From Gillisia limnaea DSM 15749 (lineage in GTDB: Bacteria > Bacteroidota > Bacteroidia > Flavobacteriales > Flavobacteriaceae): a DNA stretch of 64,000 bases. Positions 15,840-23,393 of this stretch are shown here, one piece after another. The DNA lies in NCBI RefSeq assembly GCF_000243235.1, contig NZ_JH594606.1, positions 1,407,625-1,471,624 of the forward strand. The letters run 5' to 3'. Both the position numbers and the translations under genes were made by a program. Numbering within the stretch: the stretch's first letter is position 1; the number at the start of each line of letters is the position of its first letter. Below the pieces are notes generated by a model. The model was not told the origin of the DNA, made no database searches, and saw nothing but the letters and a program-made list of their open reading frames with translations.

Positions 15840-18827
15840 TCATATTTTTGACTTTTTAAGTCTTAGCGCGTTTGCTATTACCGAAACAGAACTAAAACTC
15901 ATTGCCAATGCCGCTATCATTGGTGAAAGCAATATTCCAAAAAATGGATACAATACCCCTGCAGCAATAGGAACTCCTGCAGTATTATAAAACAAGGCGA
16001 AAAACAGGTTCTGCTTAATATTCCTCATTACCTTTTTGCTTAGCTCTTTTGCCTTTAAAACCCCTTGCAGGTCTCCTTTCACCAGAGTGATCTTTGCGCT
16101 TTCAATAGCTACATCGGTTCCGGTTCCCATCGCGATCCCAATATTGGATTGTGCCAGTGCAGGAGCATCATTGATACCATCTCCTGCCATTGCTACCTTC
16201 CTGCCCTCTGCCTGCAAGCGTTTTACTTCGTTGAGTTTGTCTTCCGGCAGCATTCCCGCTTTAAACCCAGAAAGGTGTAATTCCTGCGCAACTGCCGCGG
16301 CGGTGATTTTGTTATCCCCGGTAAGCATATAAACCTCTAACCCGGCATCCATCAATTCCTGGATTGCCTGTTTGCTGGTTTTTTTGATGGGATCTGTAAT
16401 AGTGATGTATCCAACTACTTTTTTATCGATTGACAAAAAAGAAACTGTCTTACCTAATTGTTGCTCATTTTCTACTTCCACTTTTAAATCTAAAGGAATT
16501 TCAGCATTTACATGGTCCATCAGTTTTTCATTCCCAATTGCAAGCTCCTTCCCATCCACATTTCCAGAAACACCCTTTCCAGTAACCGAATTAAAATTGG
16601 AGGCTTCAATTAAGGACAGGTTCTTCTCTTTAGCATATTTAACGGTAGCTTCTGCCAACGGATGCTCACTCATAGAATTAAGGGAAGCGATGTATTTTAG
16701 AATGGAATCTTCAGAAAAATTTGAATCGGAAGAAACCACTTTTTCCACTGAAGGTTTCCCTTCGGTAATAGTCCCTGTTTTATCGATTATAAGGGTATCT
16801 ATTTTATCCATGTGCTCCAAAGCCTGTGCGTTTTTGATAAGCACCCCATTTTGTGCACCTTTCCCAACGCCCACCATTACAGACATTGGCGTAGCTAACC
16901 CCAAAGCACAAGGACAGGCAATGATTAAAACAGCGATGGCATTAATTAGGGCATAGGCATAACTTGGTTCTGGACCGTAAACAGCCCAAATAATAAAGGT
17001 GATAATAGCGATAAGAACCACTATAGGAACAAAATACCCCGAAATTTTATCGGCTAGTTTTTGAATGGGTGCCTGTGAACGGCTGGCATCATTCACCATC
17101 TTGATAATTTGGGCCAGCAGGGTTTCATTCCCCACTTTTTCAGCTTTCATGGTAAAACTCCGGTTGCCATTAATAGTACCTGAAGTCACTTTATCTCCTT
17201 CCTCTTTATCCACAGGAATGGGTTCCCCGGTGATCATAGATTCGTCAAGACTACTCGAACCTTTCTCAATAATCCCGTCTACTGGGATCTTATCTCCGGG
17301 TTTTACCCTTAAAATATCGCCCACCTGAACTTTATCTGTAGCCACAACCTCATCCTGCCCATTTACAACCCGAATGGCAGTGTTGGGGGCAAGCTTTAAC
17401 AAGGCTTTAATAGCGCTGTTGGTTTGACTATGTGCCCGTGCTTCGAGTAACTGGCCTAATAAAACCAAAGTTAAAATCACGGTTGCCGCTTCAAAATAAA
17501 CATGTACGGTTCCCATTTGGGTCTTAAATTGCGCCGGGAAAAGATCCGGAAACAACAAGCCAAAAACACTGAATATCCAGGCAACACCTGCGCCAATACC
17601 TATTAGGGTGAACATGTTCAAATTCCAGGTTATAATAGATCTGTACGCCCGTTCAAAAAACATCCAGGTAGCATAAAATACAACGGGTATGGAAAGCCCC
17701 AGCTGGATCCAGTTCCAGGTTTTCATATCCAACCAATCATATAGCGGGTTTCCCGGGATCATTTCAGACATTGCAATAAGAAATATTGGCAAGGTAAAAG
17801 CAACAGCAATCTTGAATTTTTTGAGGAGTTTTTGATAGGTTTTTTTCTCTGCCGAAATATCTGCCTCCACAGGCACCAGGTCCATTCCGCAAATGGGGCA
17901 GGAACCCGGTTCATCCTTAATAATTTCCGGATGCATGGGGCAGGTATATTGTGTGGCAGATGCTTTCAAACTCATTTCTTCTACCAGGTCCATCCCGCAT
18001 ACAGGGCAATCTCCGGGTTCATCATAAGTTTTATCACCTTCGCAGTGCATGGGACAATAGAAAGTTCCGGTGCCTTTGCCTTTAGCTTGTTCATTTTCCG
18101 CTGTTGCGTCCGGGATATGATCTTCTCCCGGTAAAAATATCTGGTAATTCCCCCCGGCTTCTTTCAAAGCTTCCCGAAATTTTTCAATTCTAATTTGCGA
18201 ATCCATTTCAACGGTCGCTATTGCTTTTTCAAGATCTACCGAAACGTTTTTTACTCCCTCAACAGAATTTAGAGTTTCTTCTACATGCGTTCGGCAACCA
18301 TTACAGGTCATCCCGGAAATCTCATATTCCTGAATAATAATTTCATTCCCTTCCTCATCTTTAGAAATCCTGACTGGGAAAATATTGTAATTACCACCTC
18401 CATCTTTTAATGCCTCTTGAAATTTTTCAATTTCGATATGCTTATCCATTTCAATGGTAGCCCTTGCTTTTTCAAGATTGACAGAGGCTTTGCTTACTCC
18501 CTCAATTTCATTAAGGGTTTTTTCAACATGGGAACGACAACCGTTGCAGGTCATGCCTGTTACGGAGTACTGATGGGTCATCGTTTTCTCTTCATCAGAA
18601 GGAATATCTTTAGCCAGGTTTGAAATGCTGTATTTTCCCCCGGCATCTTTTAGTACTTGCTCGAATGTTTCCAATGGGATGTGGGAATTCATCTCAATAA
18701 CGGCTTCAGATTTTTCAAGATCAACTGCAGCCTTTGAAACTCCTTCTACCTCATTCAACATTTTCTCAACATGAGTCCTGCACCCATTGCAGGTCATTCC
18801 CGTAATTATATATATATGTGTCATCAT
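15840..18827 (-). CDS. copA: Cu(I)-exporting P1B-type ATPase with three HMA and two Cys/Met metal-binding domains
   Basis: Pumps Cu+ out of the cytoplasm at the expense of ATP. The 995-residue protein has three tandem N-terminal HMA domains (CxxC at 13-16, 94-97 and 175-178, each in GMTCNGCR), two heavy-metal-binding modules (YCPMH...CPVCGMDL about 257-283; YTCPMHPE...CPICGMDL about 294-318), then the transporter. It shows the A-domain TGE (MITGEPIPV), transmembrane CPC ([12 protein letters not shown]), phosphorylated Asp in [15 protein letters not shown] and [12 protein letters not shown]. The YN pair in [12 protein letters not shown] and the MSFSS in the last helix are copper-type (P1B-1) signatures. 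Starts at 18827 or 18824 differ by one Met. Last gene of the copper island, with its own promoter candidate. Confidence 0.97.
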   Translation of the reverse strand: MMTHIYIITGMTCNGCRTHVEKMLNEVEGVSKAAVDLEKSEAVIEMNSHIPLETFEQVLKDAGGKYSISNLAKDIPSDEEKTMTHQYSVTGMTCNGCRSHVEKTLNEIEGVSKASVNLEKARATIEMDKHIEIEKFQEALKDGGGNYNIFPVRISKDEEGNEIIIQEYEISGMTCNGCRTHVEETLNSVEGVKNVSVDLEKAIATVEMDSQIRIEKFREALKEAGGNYQIFLPGEDHIPDATAENEQAKGKGTGTFYCPMHCEGDKTYDEPGDCPVCGMDLVEEMSLKASATQYTCPMHPEIIKDEPGSCPICGMDLVPVEADISAEKKTYQKLLKKFKIAVAFTLPIFLIAMSEMIPGNPLYDWLDMKTWNWIQLGLSIPVVFYATWMFFERAYRSIITWNLNMFTLIGIGAGVAWIFSVFGLLFPDLFPAQFKTQMGTVHVYFEAATVILTLVLLGQLLEARAHSQTNSAIKALLKLAPNTAIRVVNGQDEVVATDKVQVGDILRVKPGDKIPVDGIIEKGSSSLDESMITGEPIPVDKEEGDKVTSGTINGNRSFTMKAEKVGNETLLAQIIKMVNDASRSQAPIQKLADKISGYFVPIVVLIAIITFIIWAVYGPEPSYAYALINAIAVLIIACPCALGLATPMSVMVGVGKGAQNGVLIKNAQALEHMDKIDTLIIDKTGTITEGKPSVEKVVSSDSNFSEDSILKYIASLNSMSEHPLAEATVKYAKEKNLSLIEASNFNSVTGKGVSGNVDGKELAIGNEKLMDHVNAEIPLDLKVEVENEQQLGKTVSFLSIDKKVVGYITITDPIKKTSKQAIQELMDAGLEVYMLTGDNKITAAAVAQELHLSGFKAGMLPEDKLNEVKRLQAEGRKVAMAGDGINDAPALAQSNIGIAMGTGTDVAIESAKITLVKGDLQGVLKAKELSKKVMRNIKQNLFFALFYNTAGVPIAAGVLYPFFGILLSPMIAALAMSFSSVSVIANALRLKKSKI

Positions 18828-18844
18828 GATTCCTTCAATTTGAT

Positions 18845-18852
18845 CAAAAGTA
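18845..18852 (-). promoter_or_regulatory. -7 promoter element of copA
   Basis: On the minus strand TACTTTTG fits TAnnTTTG and lies 17 bases upstream of the copA start codon. No clear TTG was found at the expected upstream spacing, as might be expected for an activated promoter. A terminator just upstream (18921-18948) makes an independent copA transcript likely. Confidence 0.5.
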
Positions 18853-18920
18853 TGGAATATCCCACCCCCGGGCTTTTAAAATTATAGAAAAAACATCTGA
18901 ATTTTTTGTATATCCTCATA

Positions 18921-18948
18921 AAAAAACCCGGAGAAATTCTCCGGGTTT
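18921..18948 (-). terminator. Terminator of the Csp-like gene
   Basis: CCCGGAGAA (18927-18935) pairs perfectly with TTCTCCGGG (18937-18945). The stem is flanked by A/T runs that extend it and provide the T-tail on the minus strand. It separates the copper-storage gene from copA. Confidence 0.85.
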
Positions 18949-18966
18949 CTTATCTAACAAAAATTC

Positions 18967-19287
18967 TTAAGCAGCATATTGTTTGCAAGCTTCTGCACAT
19001 TCCCTGCAGGCTTTGGCACAATCTTTACAATGCTTATGGTCGTGCTTCCCGCATTCATCGGCACAGGCATTACATACTTTTATACAGTAATCAATAAGGC
19101 CCTGCACATCTTTATAATTGGTAGATAAAACCTGATTTAGAGCTGCGCATACTTCAGCACAAACCCTGTCTGTACGAATACACTTAACCATCATTTTTAC
19201 ATTTTCCTCATCCAGGCATGCATCAGCACAATAATTACAGTGGTTGATACAATTTCCCAGAGCATGAATCAATTTCTCATTTCTCAT
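18967..19287 (-). CDS. Csp-like four-helix-bundle copper-storage protein
   Basis: Probable cytosolic Cu+ sponge. The 106-residue product has 16 Cys, mostly as CxxC or CxxxC along predicted helices (GNCINHCNYCADAC; DRVCAEVC; DYCIKVCNACADEC; HCKDCAKACRECAEAC), the pattern of the Csp/DUF326 family in which Cys line the core of a four-helix bundle. No signal peptide is present, which points to the cytoplasmic (Csp3-like) type. It lies between the HMA-AraC regulator gene (93 bases upstream) and copA and has its own terminator. Confidence 0.88.
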   Translation of the reverse strand: MRNEKLIHALGNCINHCNYCADACLDEENVKMMVKCIRTDRVCAEVCAALNQVLSTNYKDVQGLIDYCIKVCNACADECGKHDHKHCKDCAKACRECAEACKQYAA

Positions 19288-19380
19288 AATATTGGTATTT
19301 AATTAGTTATAAATAAAATTACCACTATGCATTAAAAATAACCTTTAAAGAAACTATAAACCTTTGAGAAAGTTTGTTAA

Positions 19381-19950
19381 TCAATGAGAATCCAGCGAAC
19401 TCCTTTTCTTTACATGATCAAGTTTATATTGGGAGGGAGTAAGACCTGTACTTTTTTTAAATTGGGTAGATAGATAAGCGGCACTGCCATAGCCAAGGTC
19501 CGTTGCGATCTCCGAGATACTGAGTTCATCATATTCCAGTAACTCCTTGACCCTTTCGGTCTTTATTTTCTGCTGAAATTGCTGAATACTTTTGCCATCC
19601 ATCCTTGAAAAAAGCGAACTTAAATGGCTGTAATCCATATTTAATTCGTCGCTAAGGATTACTGAGAGGTTGTTTTTGCTGAAGTTCTTATCATCATAGA
19701 TGCCTTTGATGATAACCGATTTAATGCGGCTAACGAGTCGGGAGTTTTTATCTTCAATAATCTCAAAACCAGTATTCAACAGTTCTTTGGAAAGTTCCTC
19801 TCTTTCCTGAAAGGTTAAAGTCCTTAGAACGGAAACTTCACCCAGCGAAATTGTACCAACTGGAATATCCAGGCGTGAAAATATTTCGCTTACAGAAAGT
19901 ATGCAGCGGGCGCATACCATATTTTTAATAAAAAGGACATTATTTTCCAT
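19381..19950 (-). CDS. HMA-like/AraC-type fusion transcriptional regulator (copy 1)
   Basis: A 189-residue protein with two parts. Residues 1-65 look like a heavy-metal-associated ferredoxin fold: beta strand VLFIKNMVCARCILSV with CxxC, a helix, a strand, and the terminal ELLNTGFEII that matches the usual 'aGY.v' end of HMA domains. Residues about 85-185 are an AraC-type double helix-turn-helix (FQQKIKTERVKELLEYDELS; ISEIATDLGYGSAAYLSTQF; KKSTGLTPSQYK). No sensor kinase partner is present. A one-component Cu+-responsive regulator of the adjacent csp/copA genes is inferred. A homologous regulator lies at 26733-27302. No ligand or operator is proven. Confidence 0.8.
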   Translation of the reverse strand: MENNVLFIKNMVCARCILSVSEIFSRLDIPVGTISLGEVSVLRTLTFQEREELSKELLNTGFEIIEDKNSRLVSRIKSVIIKGIYDDKNFSKNNLSVILSDELNMDYSHLSSLFSRMDGKSIQQFQQKIKTERVKELLEYDELSISEIATDLGYGSAAYLSTQFKKSTGLTPSQYKLDHVKKRSSLDSH

Positions 19951-19971
19951 ATTTCCGGAAGAACCCGAACT

Positions 19972-20002
19972 AAAAAAAACCCGGCGAAGGTTATTCGCCG
20001 GG
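19972..20002 (-). terminator. Terminator of the first DUF3347 gene
   Basis: CCCGGCGAA (19980-19988) pairs with TTCGCCGGG (19994-20002), and eight A precede it on the plus strand, which is the T-tail on the minus strand. It lies 9 bases beyond the stop codon of the DUF3347 lipoprotein gene. Confidence 0.88.
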
Positions 20003-20010
20003 AAATTTAA

Positions 20011-20613
20011 TTATTTTATTGTGGCCTCAATTCTACCACATTTCAACATTTTATCACCATAGTACGGATTTCTGATCTCTTTGGAATTTGAAAACCAGTA
20101 ATCTCCTTTTCCTTCAAATGCCATAGGGCAATATTGCTTATAGATCTCTCCTGAAGCAATTGCGCCATTAAGCAAAGTTTCCATAGAGGCAGTAAGTTGA
20201 GAAAATGCTTCCCGTTGCTTATTTACATCACTACTGGTAGAAATATTTCTTGCGGCACTTACAAGCCCGGCATTCACCTCTGTATTTTCTATTGACGCTA
20301 TCATCATTTTTGCGTGATCCTGTGCCATAGTTGCATCTGTTTTTACCAAAGCAGATTTTATCGCGATGTAATGATTATAAATTTCAGCTGTTTTATCGTC
20401 TTTAAATTTCGCCGAGGTAGCATCCATATCCTGGTCATCCATCATAGGCTCATCCCTGTCCATATCATGGTCCATGTTCTCCTGGTGCATTTCATTTTGC
20501 ATAGGTGTTGCAGAATCCTCTTCTTTGGCCTCCCTACAGGACACCAGACTTAAACTCCCTACAACTGCTGCCAAAACCATCACATTTTTAACTTGTTTGT
20601 TCATTTTCTTCAT
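20011..20613 (-). CDS. DUF3347 lipoprotein, Met/His/Asp-rich (copy 1)
   Basis: A 200-residue lipoprotein (lipobox SLVSC, Cys26). After the Cys comes a Met/His/Asp-rich stretch (MQNEMHQENMDHDMDRDEPM) likely to bind Cu ions, then a helical DUF3347 domain from about 70 to the end. The C-terminal signature is QYCPMAFEGKGDYWFSNSKE then IRNPYYGDKMLKCG, which keeps Cys, Met and aromatic residues shared with two other proteins in this island. Periplasmic Cu buffering or chaperone work is inferred. It is 70 bases downstream of the PepSY gene. Confidence 0.85.
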   Translation of the reverse strand: MKKMNKQVKNVMVLAAVVGSLSLVSCREAKEEDSATPMQNEMHQENMDHDMDRDEPMMDDQDMDATSAKFKDDKTAEIYNHYIAIKSALVKTDATMAQDHAKMMIASIENTEVNAGLVSAARNISTSSDVNKQREAFSQLTASMETLLNGAIASGEIYKQYCPMAFEGKGDYWFSNSKEIRNPYYGDKMLKCGRIEATIK

Positions 20614-20683
20614 TTTTAATTATTACAAATTTAGGTTATTTTGTTTATTCTTTAATTTTCGATTTATCGAGATTGTTTATTTT

Positions 20684-21385
20684 TTATTTTTTTAAAATTT
20701 TTCTAACAGATGGAGAAGACGTATACCACAAAAGAAACCCGCTGAATACCGTAATTAAACCTAACAAGGAAAATCCTCTTAATATCAGGTTATTAAAATC
20801 ATCCCGCCCTTCATAATCCATAGTATGCGTCATCCACAGGAAATCAAACCACCTCCAGTCCCGATGTCTTATACTTCTAAAGGTAGCATCCTCAATAGAT
20901 ACATAGGCCTTTAGGTTATTCGGCGATTTGAAAGATAATACGTAAGCCGGTAATTTTCCGCCCCTGTATTCGTGGTGGTTATCTGTTTTATCAATCCTTT
21001 CCACCCCTGTTACTTCAAGCCCCTGCACCATATGTTTTTGGGCTACCAAAATGGCTTCTTCTCTGCTTAACTCATTCTTTTTCTCCCCGGTACTGGCATT
21101 TATTAGCTTATTTTCATCTACCAGGTAGTAAGGTATTCCACCAATATCTTTAAGCTCAATGGAGTTGATGGGAAGATTTGCATTGGCTTTGGCCGGACTA
21201 ATCAAATTGTAGAAAGAAGGGTTTTCAACGTGATTCTTTCTGAAATCATCCCCGTGGATCTCGTCAATATCTGTCCAACTAAAATACAAACCGCTAATGG
21301 TCCACACTAAAAATTGAATTCCAATAAATAAGCCTAAATACCTGTGAGTTTTTCTAATTTTTTTAGCAGTATGTCTATTTACCAT
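20684..21385 (-). CDS. PepSY-domain membrane protein
   Basis: A 233-residue protein with an N-terminal helix (THRYLGLFIGIQFLVWTISG), a periplasmic middle part with a PepSY-like domain (LSREEAILVAQKHMVQGLEV, then AYVLSFKSPNNLKAYVSIED), WMTHTMDYEGRDDFNN and a C-terminal helix (GLITVFSGFLLWYTSSP). The layout is that of PepSY-associated transmembrane proteins related to short PiuB-type reductases. It lacks the extra helices of full-length members. In the copper island a redox role towards Cu or haem is possible but unproven. Confidence 0.8.
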   Translation of the reverse strand: MVNRHTAKKIRKTHRYLGLFIGIQFLVWTISGLYFSWTDIDEIHGDDFRKNHVENPSFYNLISPAKANANLPINSIELKDIGGIPYYLVDENKLINASTGEKKNELSREEAILVAQKHMVQGLEVTGVERIDKTDNHHEYRGGKLPAYVLSFKSPNNLKAYVSIEDATFRSIRHRDWRWFDFLWMTHTMDYEGRDDFNNLILRGFSLLGLITVFSGFLLWYTSSPSVRKILKK

Positions 21386-21494
21386 TAAAAGCTTATTTAT
21401 TTTTTGATTTATGTTTAAATAGGCCTTAAAGATAAAACATTAAGTATAAAATATCTGATAAGCCAAACACTTCTAAGGAAAGTTAATTTGTTAT

Positions 21495-21530
21495 AAAAAA
21501 AGTATTCCGGAAATTATATTCCGGAATACT
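21495..21530 (-). terminator. Terminator of the Met-rich lipoprotein gene
   Basis: A 12-bp perfect stem, 21501-21512 with 21519-21530, with a 6-base loop, and a T-tail on the minus strand from the A-run at 21495-21500. It closes the long transcript coming from the cus genes and multicopper oxidase. Confidence 0.9.
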
Positions 21531-21620
21531 TCATCCTTCCTGTTGTTCATAGTAACTAATCATTAAAACAGCACAAGGTAACTAACAACCAAAACAACTC
21601 TTTAATTAATTGGATCTCAA

Positions 21621-22190
21621 TTACTGTTTTTTCTTTTTATTCCCTTTTTGTTGTTTTTCCATCTCAGCCTGATGGGCTTTCATTTTTGTTTGCATTTTAT
21701 CCATCATTTCCGGGTTCTCATGTAAGAAATTGATCATTTTATCCATCATTCCTTCAGCCATCTGCGGGTTCGCCTTCATTTCAGCATGCATATTTTGCAT
21801 CATAGCTTCTTTCATAGCCGGATCTGCCATCATTTTATCCTTCATTTTATCCATCATCTTCTTTTGCATTTCCGGATCGTTCTCCATTTTCTCCTGCATC
21901 ATTTTCTTCATTTTTTTATCCATCTCGGGATTCGCTTTCATAACCTCCATCATTTTCCCACTTTCCATCATTTGCATATGGTCTTTCATTAGCCAGGAAT
22001 CTGCCTCTTTGCTGGCATGAGCCACATTCATAAATTCCATGAATTTTGTTTGATCGTTTACTATCTCCTTGTAAACATCATTTCTAAATTCATTCTCTGC
22101 CAAAGCTTCAGATGCCGTTTGCGTAGTTCCACAACTAATTGTTAATAAACTTAGAAGTGCTACAATTGATACTCGAAATACATTTTTCAT
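21621..22190 (-). CDS. Met-rich lipoprotein, putative copper-binding
   Basis: A 189-residue lipoprotein (lipobox LTISC, Cys20) with 35 Met. Residues about 70-175 are made of degenerate repeats starting with (N/D)P(E/A/Q)M and rich in MMxKM, MxxMM and KM pairs (for example DPEMQKKMMDKMKDKMM), probably a long charged helix or coiled coil with Met clusters. Met clusters bind Cu+ in periplasmic copper proteins such as CusF and PcoE. No family was recognised; a copper sponge is inferred from composition and context. It lies 85 bases downstream of the haem-binding-domain gene and 90 bases before a strong terminator. Confidence 0.75.
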   Translation of the reverse strand: MKNVFRVSIVALLSLLTISCGTTQTASEALAENEFRNDVYKEIVNDQTKFMEFMNVAHASKEADSWLMKDHMQMMESGKMMEVMKANPEMDKKMKKMMQEKMENDPEMQKKMMDKMKDKMMADPAMKEAMMQNMHAEMKANPQMAEGMMDKMINFLHENPEMMDKMQTKMKAHQAEMEKQQKGNKKKKQ

Positions 22191-22275
22191 AATATTAAAA
22201 TTTAATTAATAATTAATTATTTTTAAACTCATCTCCTTTCACAAAACACGTGTTTGTTTCAAAAGGATTTCCTAT

Positions 22276-22740
22276 TTATTGATTCCTTAAACTATCTTGT
22301 AATTGGTTTACCCAGGTTAAAACCAGCTCTTTTTCAGCATTAGAGACCTTAGCACTTCTATGTATAAGCGTATAAGAATCCAACGGCATTTCATCCTGTT
22401 CTACCTGACTAATAAATGATTTCAACTTACTCATTTTACGCCTATCGGAATATTCTCCAAATTCATTAAAGTTGAATTCTTCTTTCCCATGCTCAATATG
22501 ATCTTCTAAAAACATGGCTACAGGTTGAATTTTATTATACCAGGGATAGTTGGTATTGTTGCTATGGCAATCATAACAAGAAGTTCGCAATATGCTTTCT
22601 ACCTCCTTTGGCGGATTGTAACTTGCAATAAAATCTGAGGCCGGCACAATATCACTTTGGTTGCGCTTAGCAGGCACAAATTGAATAACCACCAACGCAA
22701 CCAATGCAATAATTGCAAGAAATTTTAATCCCTTAATCAA
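22276..22740 (-). CDS. Haem-binding-domain (cytochrome c-like) protein
   Basis: A 154-residue protein anchored by one N-terminal helix (FLAIIALVALVVIQFVP) and exposed to the periplasm. The CxxCH motif in SCYDCHSNNTNYPWYNKIQP, with Pro-Trp and the following VAMFLEDHIEHGKEEFNF, is the signature of the Bacteroidetes haem_bd family. The start codon is TTG, directly after the TAA of the upstream DUF3347 gene (TAATTG), implying translational coupling; there is no ATG before the membrane helix. It may pass electrons in the oxidase reaction, but this is inference from neighbourhood. Confidence 0.85.
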   Translation of the reverse strand: MIKGLKFLAIIALVALVVIQFVPAKRNQSDIVPASDFIASYNPPKEVESILRTSCYDCHSNNTNYPWYNKIQPVAMFLEDHIEHGKEEFNFNEFGEYSDRRKMSKLKSFISQVEQDEMPLDSYTLIHRSAKVSNAEKELVLTWVNQLQDSLRNQ

Positions 22741-23358
22741 TTACACCTCTTTTTGTACGGTTCCACAGGTTAGCATTTTACTGCCGTAATATGGATTTTT
22801 AATCTCCTTAAATTCACTTAACCAAATTGCACCTTTTCCATCATTAAACATTGGGCAATAAGCCTGATACAGTTTTTTTGAAGTTCCTGTGATTGCAACC
22901 AAGTCGGCCATGTCTTTGCTCAGAATCTCAAAATGCTCTCTTTGGTGATCCATTGCACTTTCAGCAATATGCTCTGCGTGTTCTATAGCATCTTCTATAA
23001 TATCATTTAGTTCTTTTTGCTCTTCTTCAGAATATTTAGCAACATCAAATGCTTTAAAAGCACTCACTACTTTTTTTCCTGAACTTGCAGCTGCTTCCGT
23101 ATTATCTGCAACCAACGCATTTTTAAGTTCTAAATAGTTCACAACAATAGCATCGGATTCAGATTTATTTTGATCCATCGCCATATTATCAGATGAATTC
23201 ATTGAAGAATCATTCATTTCCATGTCATCATGTTCCATCTCCATATCGTCTTGATCCATTTCATGATCATCTTCTTTCTTAGTATCCCGGCAGGACGTAA
23301 CCGTAAATATTAATATTGCCAAGAGCATTAGCCCTAAAATTGGTTTTAAATTTTTCAT
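22741..23358 (-). CDS. DUF3347 lipoprotein, Met/His/Asp-rich (copy 2)
   Basis: A 205-residue lipoprotein (lipobox TVTSC, Cys23) followed by an extreme Asp/Met/His stretch (DDHEMDQDDMEMEHDDMEMN) and a helical DUF3347 domain ending QAYCPMFNDGKGAIWLSEFK then EIKNPYYGSKMLTCG. The domain signature matches copy 1 and the C-terminus of CusB. It sits 35 bases downstream of the multicopper oxidase and directly abuts the next gene. Periplasmic Cu handling for the oxidase is inferred. Confidence 0.85.
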   Translation of the reverse strand: MKNLKPILGLMLLAILIFTVTSCRDTKKEDDHEMDQDDMEMEHDDMEMNDSSMNSSDNMAMDQNKSESDAIVVNYLELKNALVADNTEAAASSGKKVVSAFKAFDVAKYSEEEQKELNDIIEDAIEHAEHIAESAMDHQREHFEILSKDMADLVAITGTSKKLYQAYCPMFNDGKGAIWLSEFKEIKNPYYGSKMLTCGTVQKEV

Positions 23359-23393
23359 TTTGTTTATTTATTAGAATTTATATTTAATCGTTA

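Noticed and set aside
16036-16956. Open frames on the plus strand within copA
   Set aside because: They lack family motifs and are shadows of the strongly conserved P-type ATPase.
21730-22020. Ile/Phe/Ser-rich open frame opposite the Met-rich gene
   Set aside because: It is the antisense of CAT/ATC-rich Met codons; the minus-strand lipoprotein has a signal peptide and lipobox.
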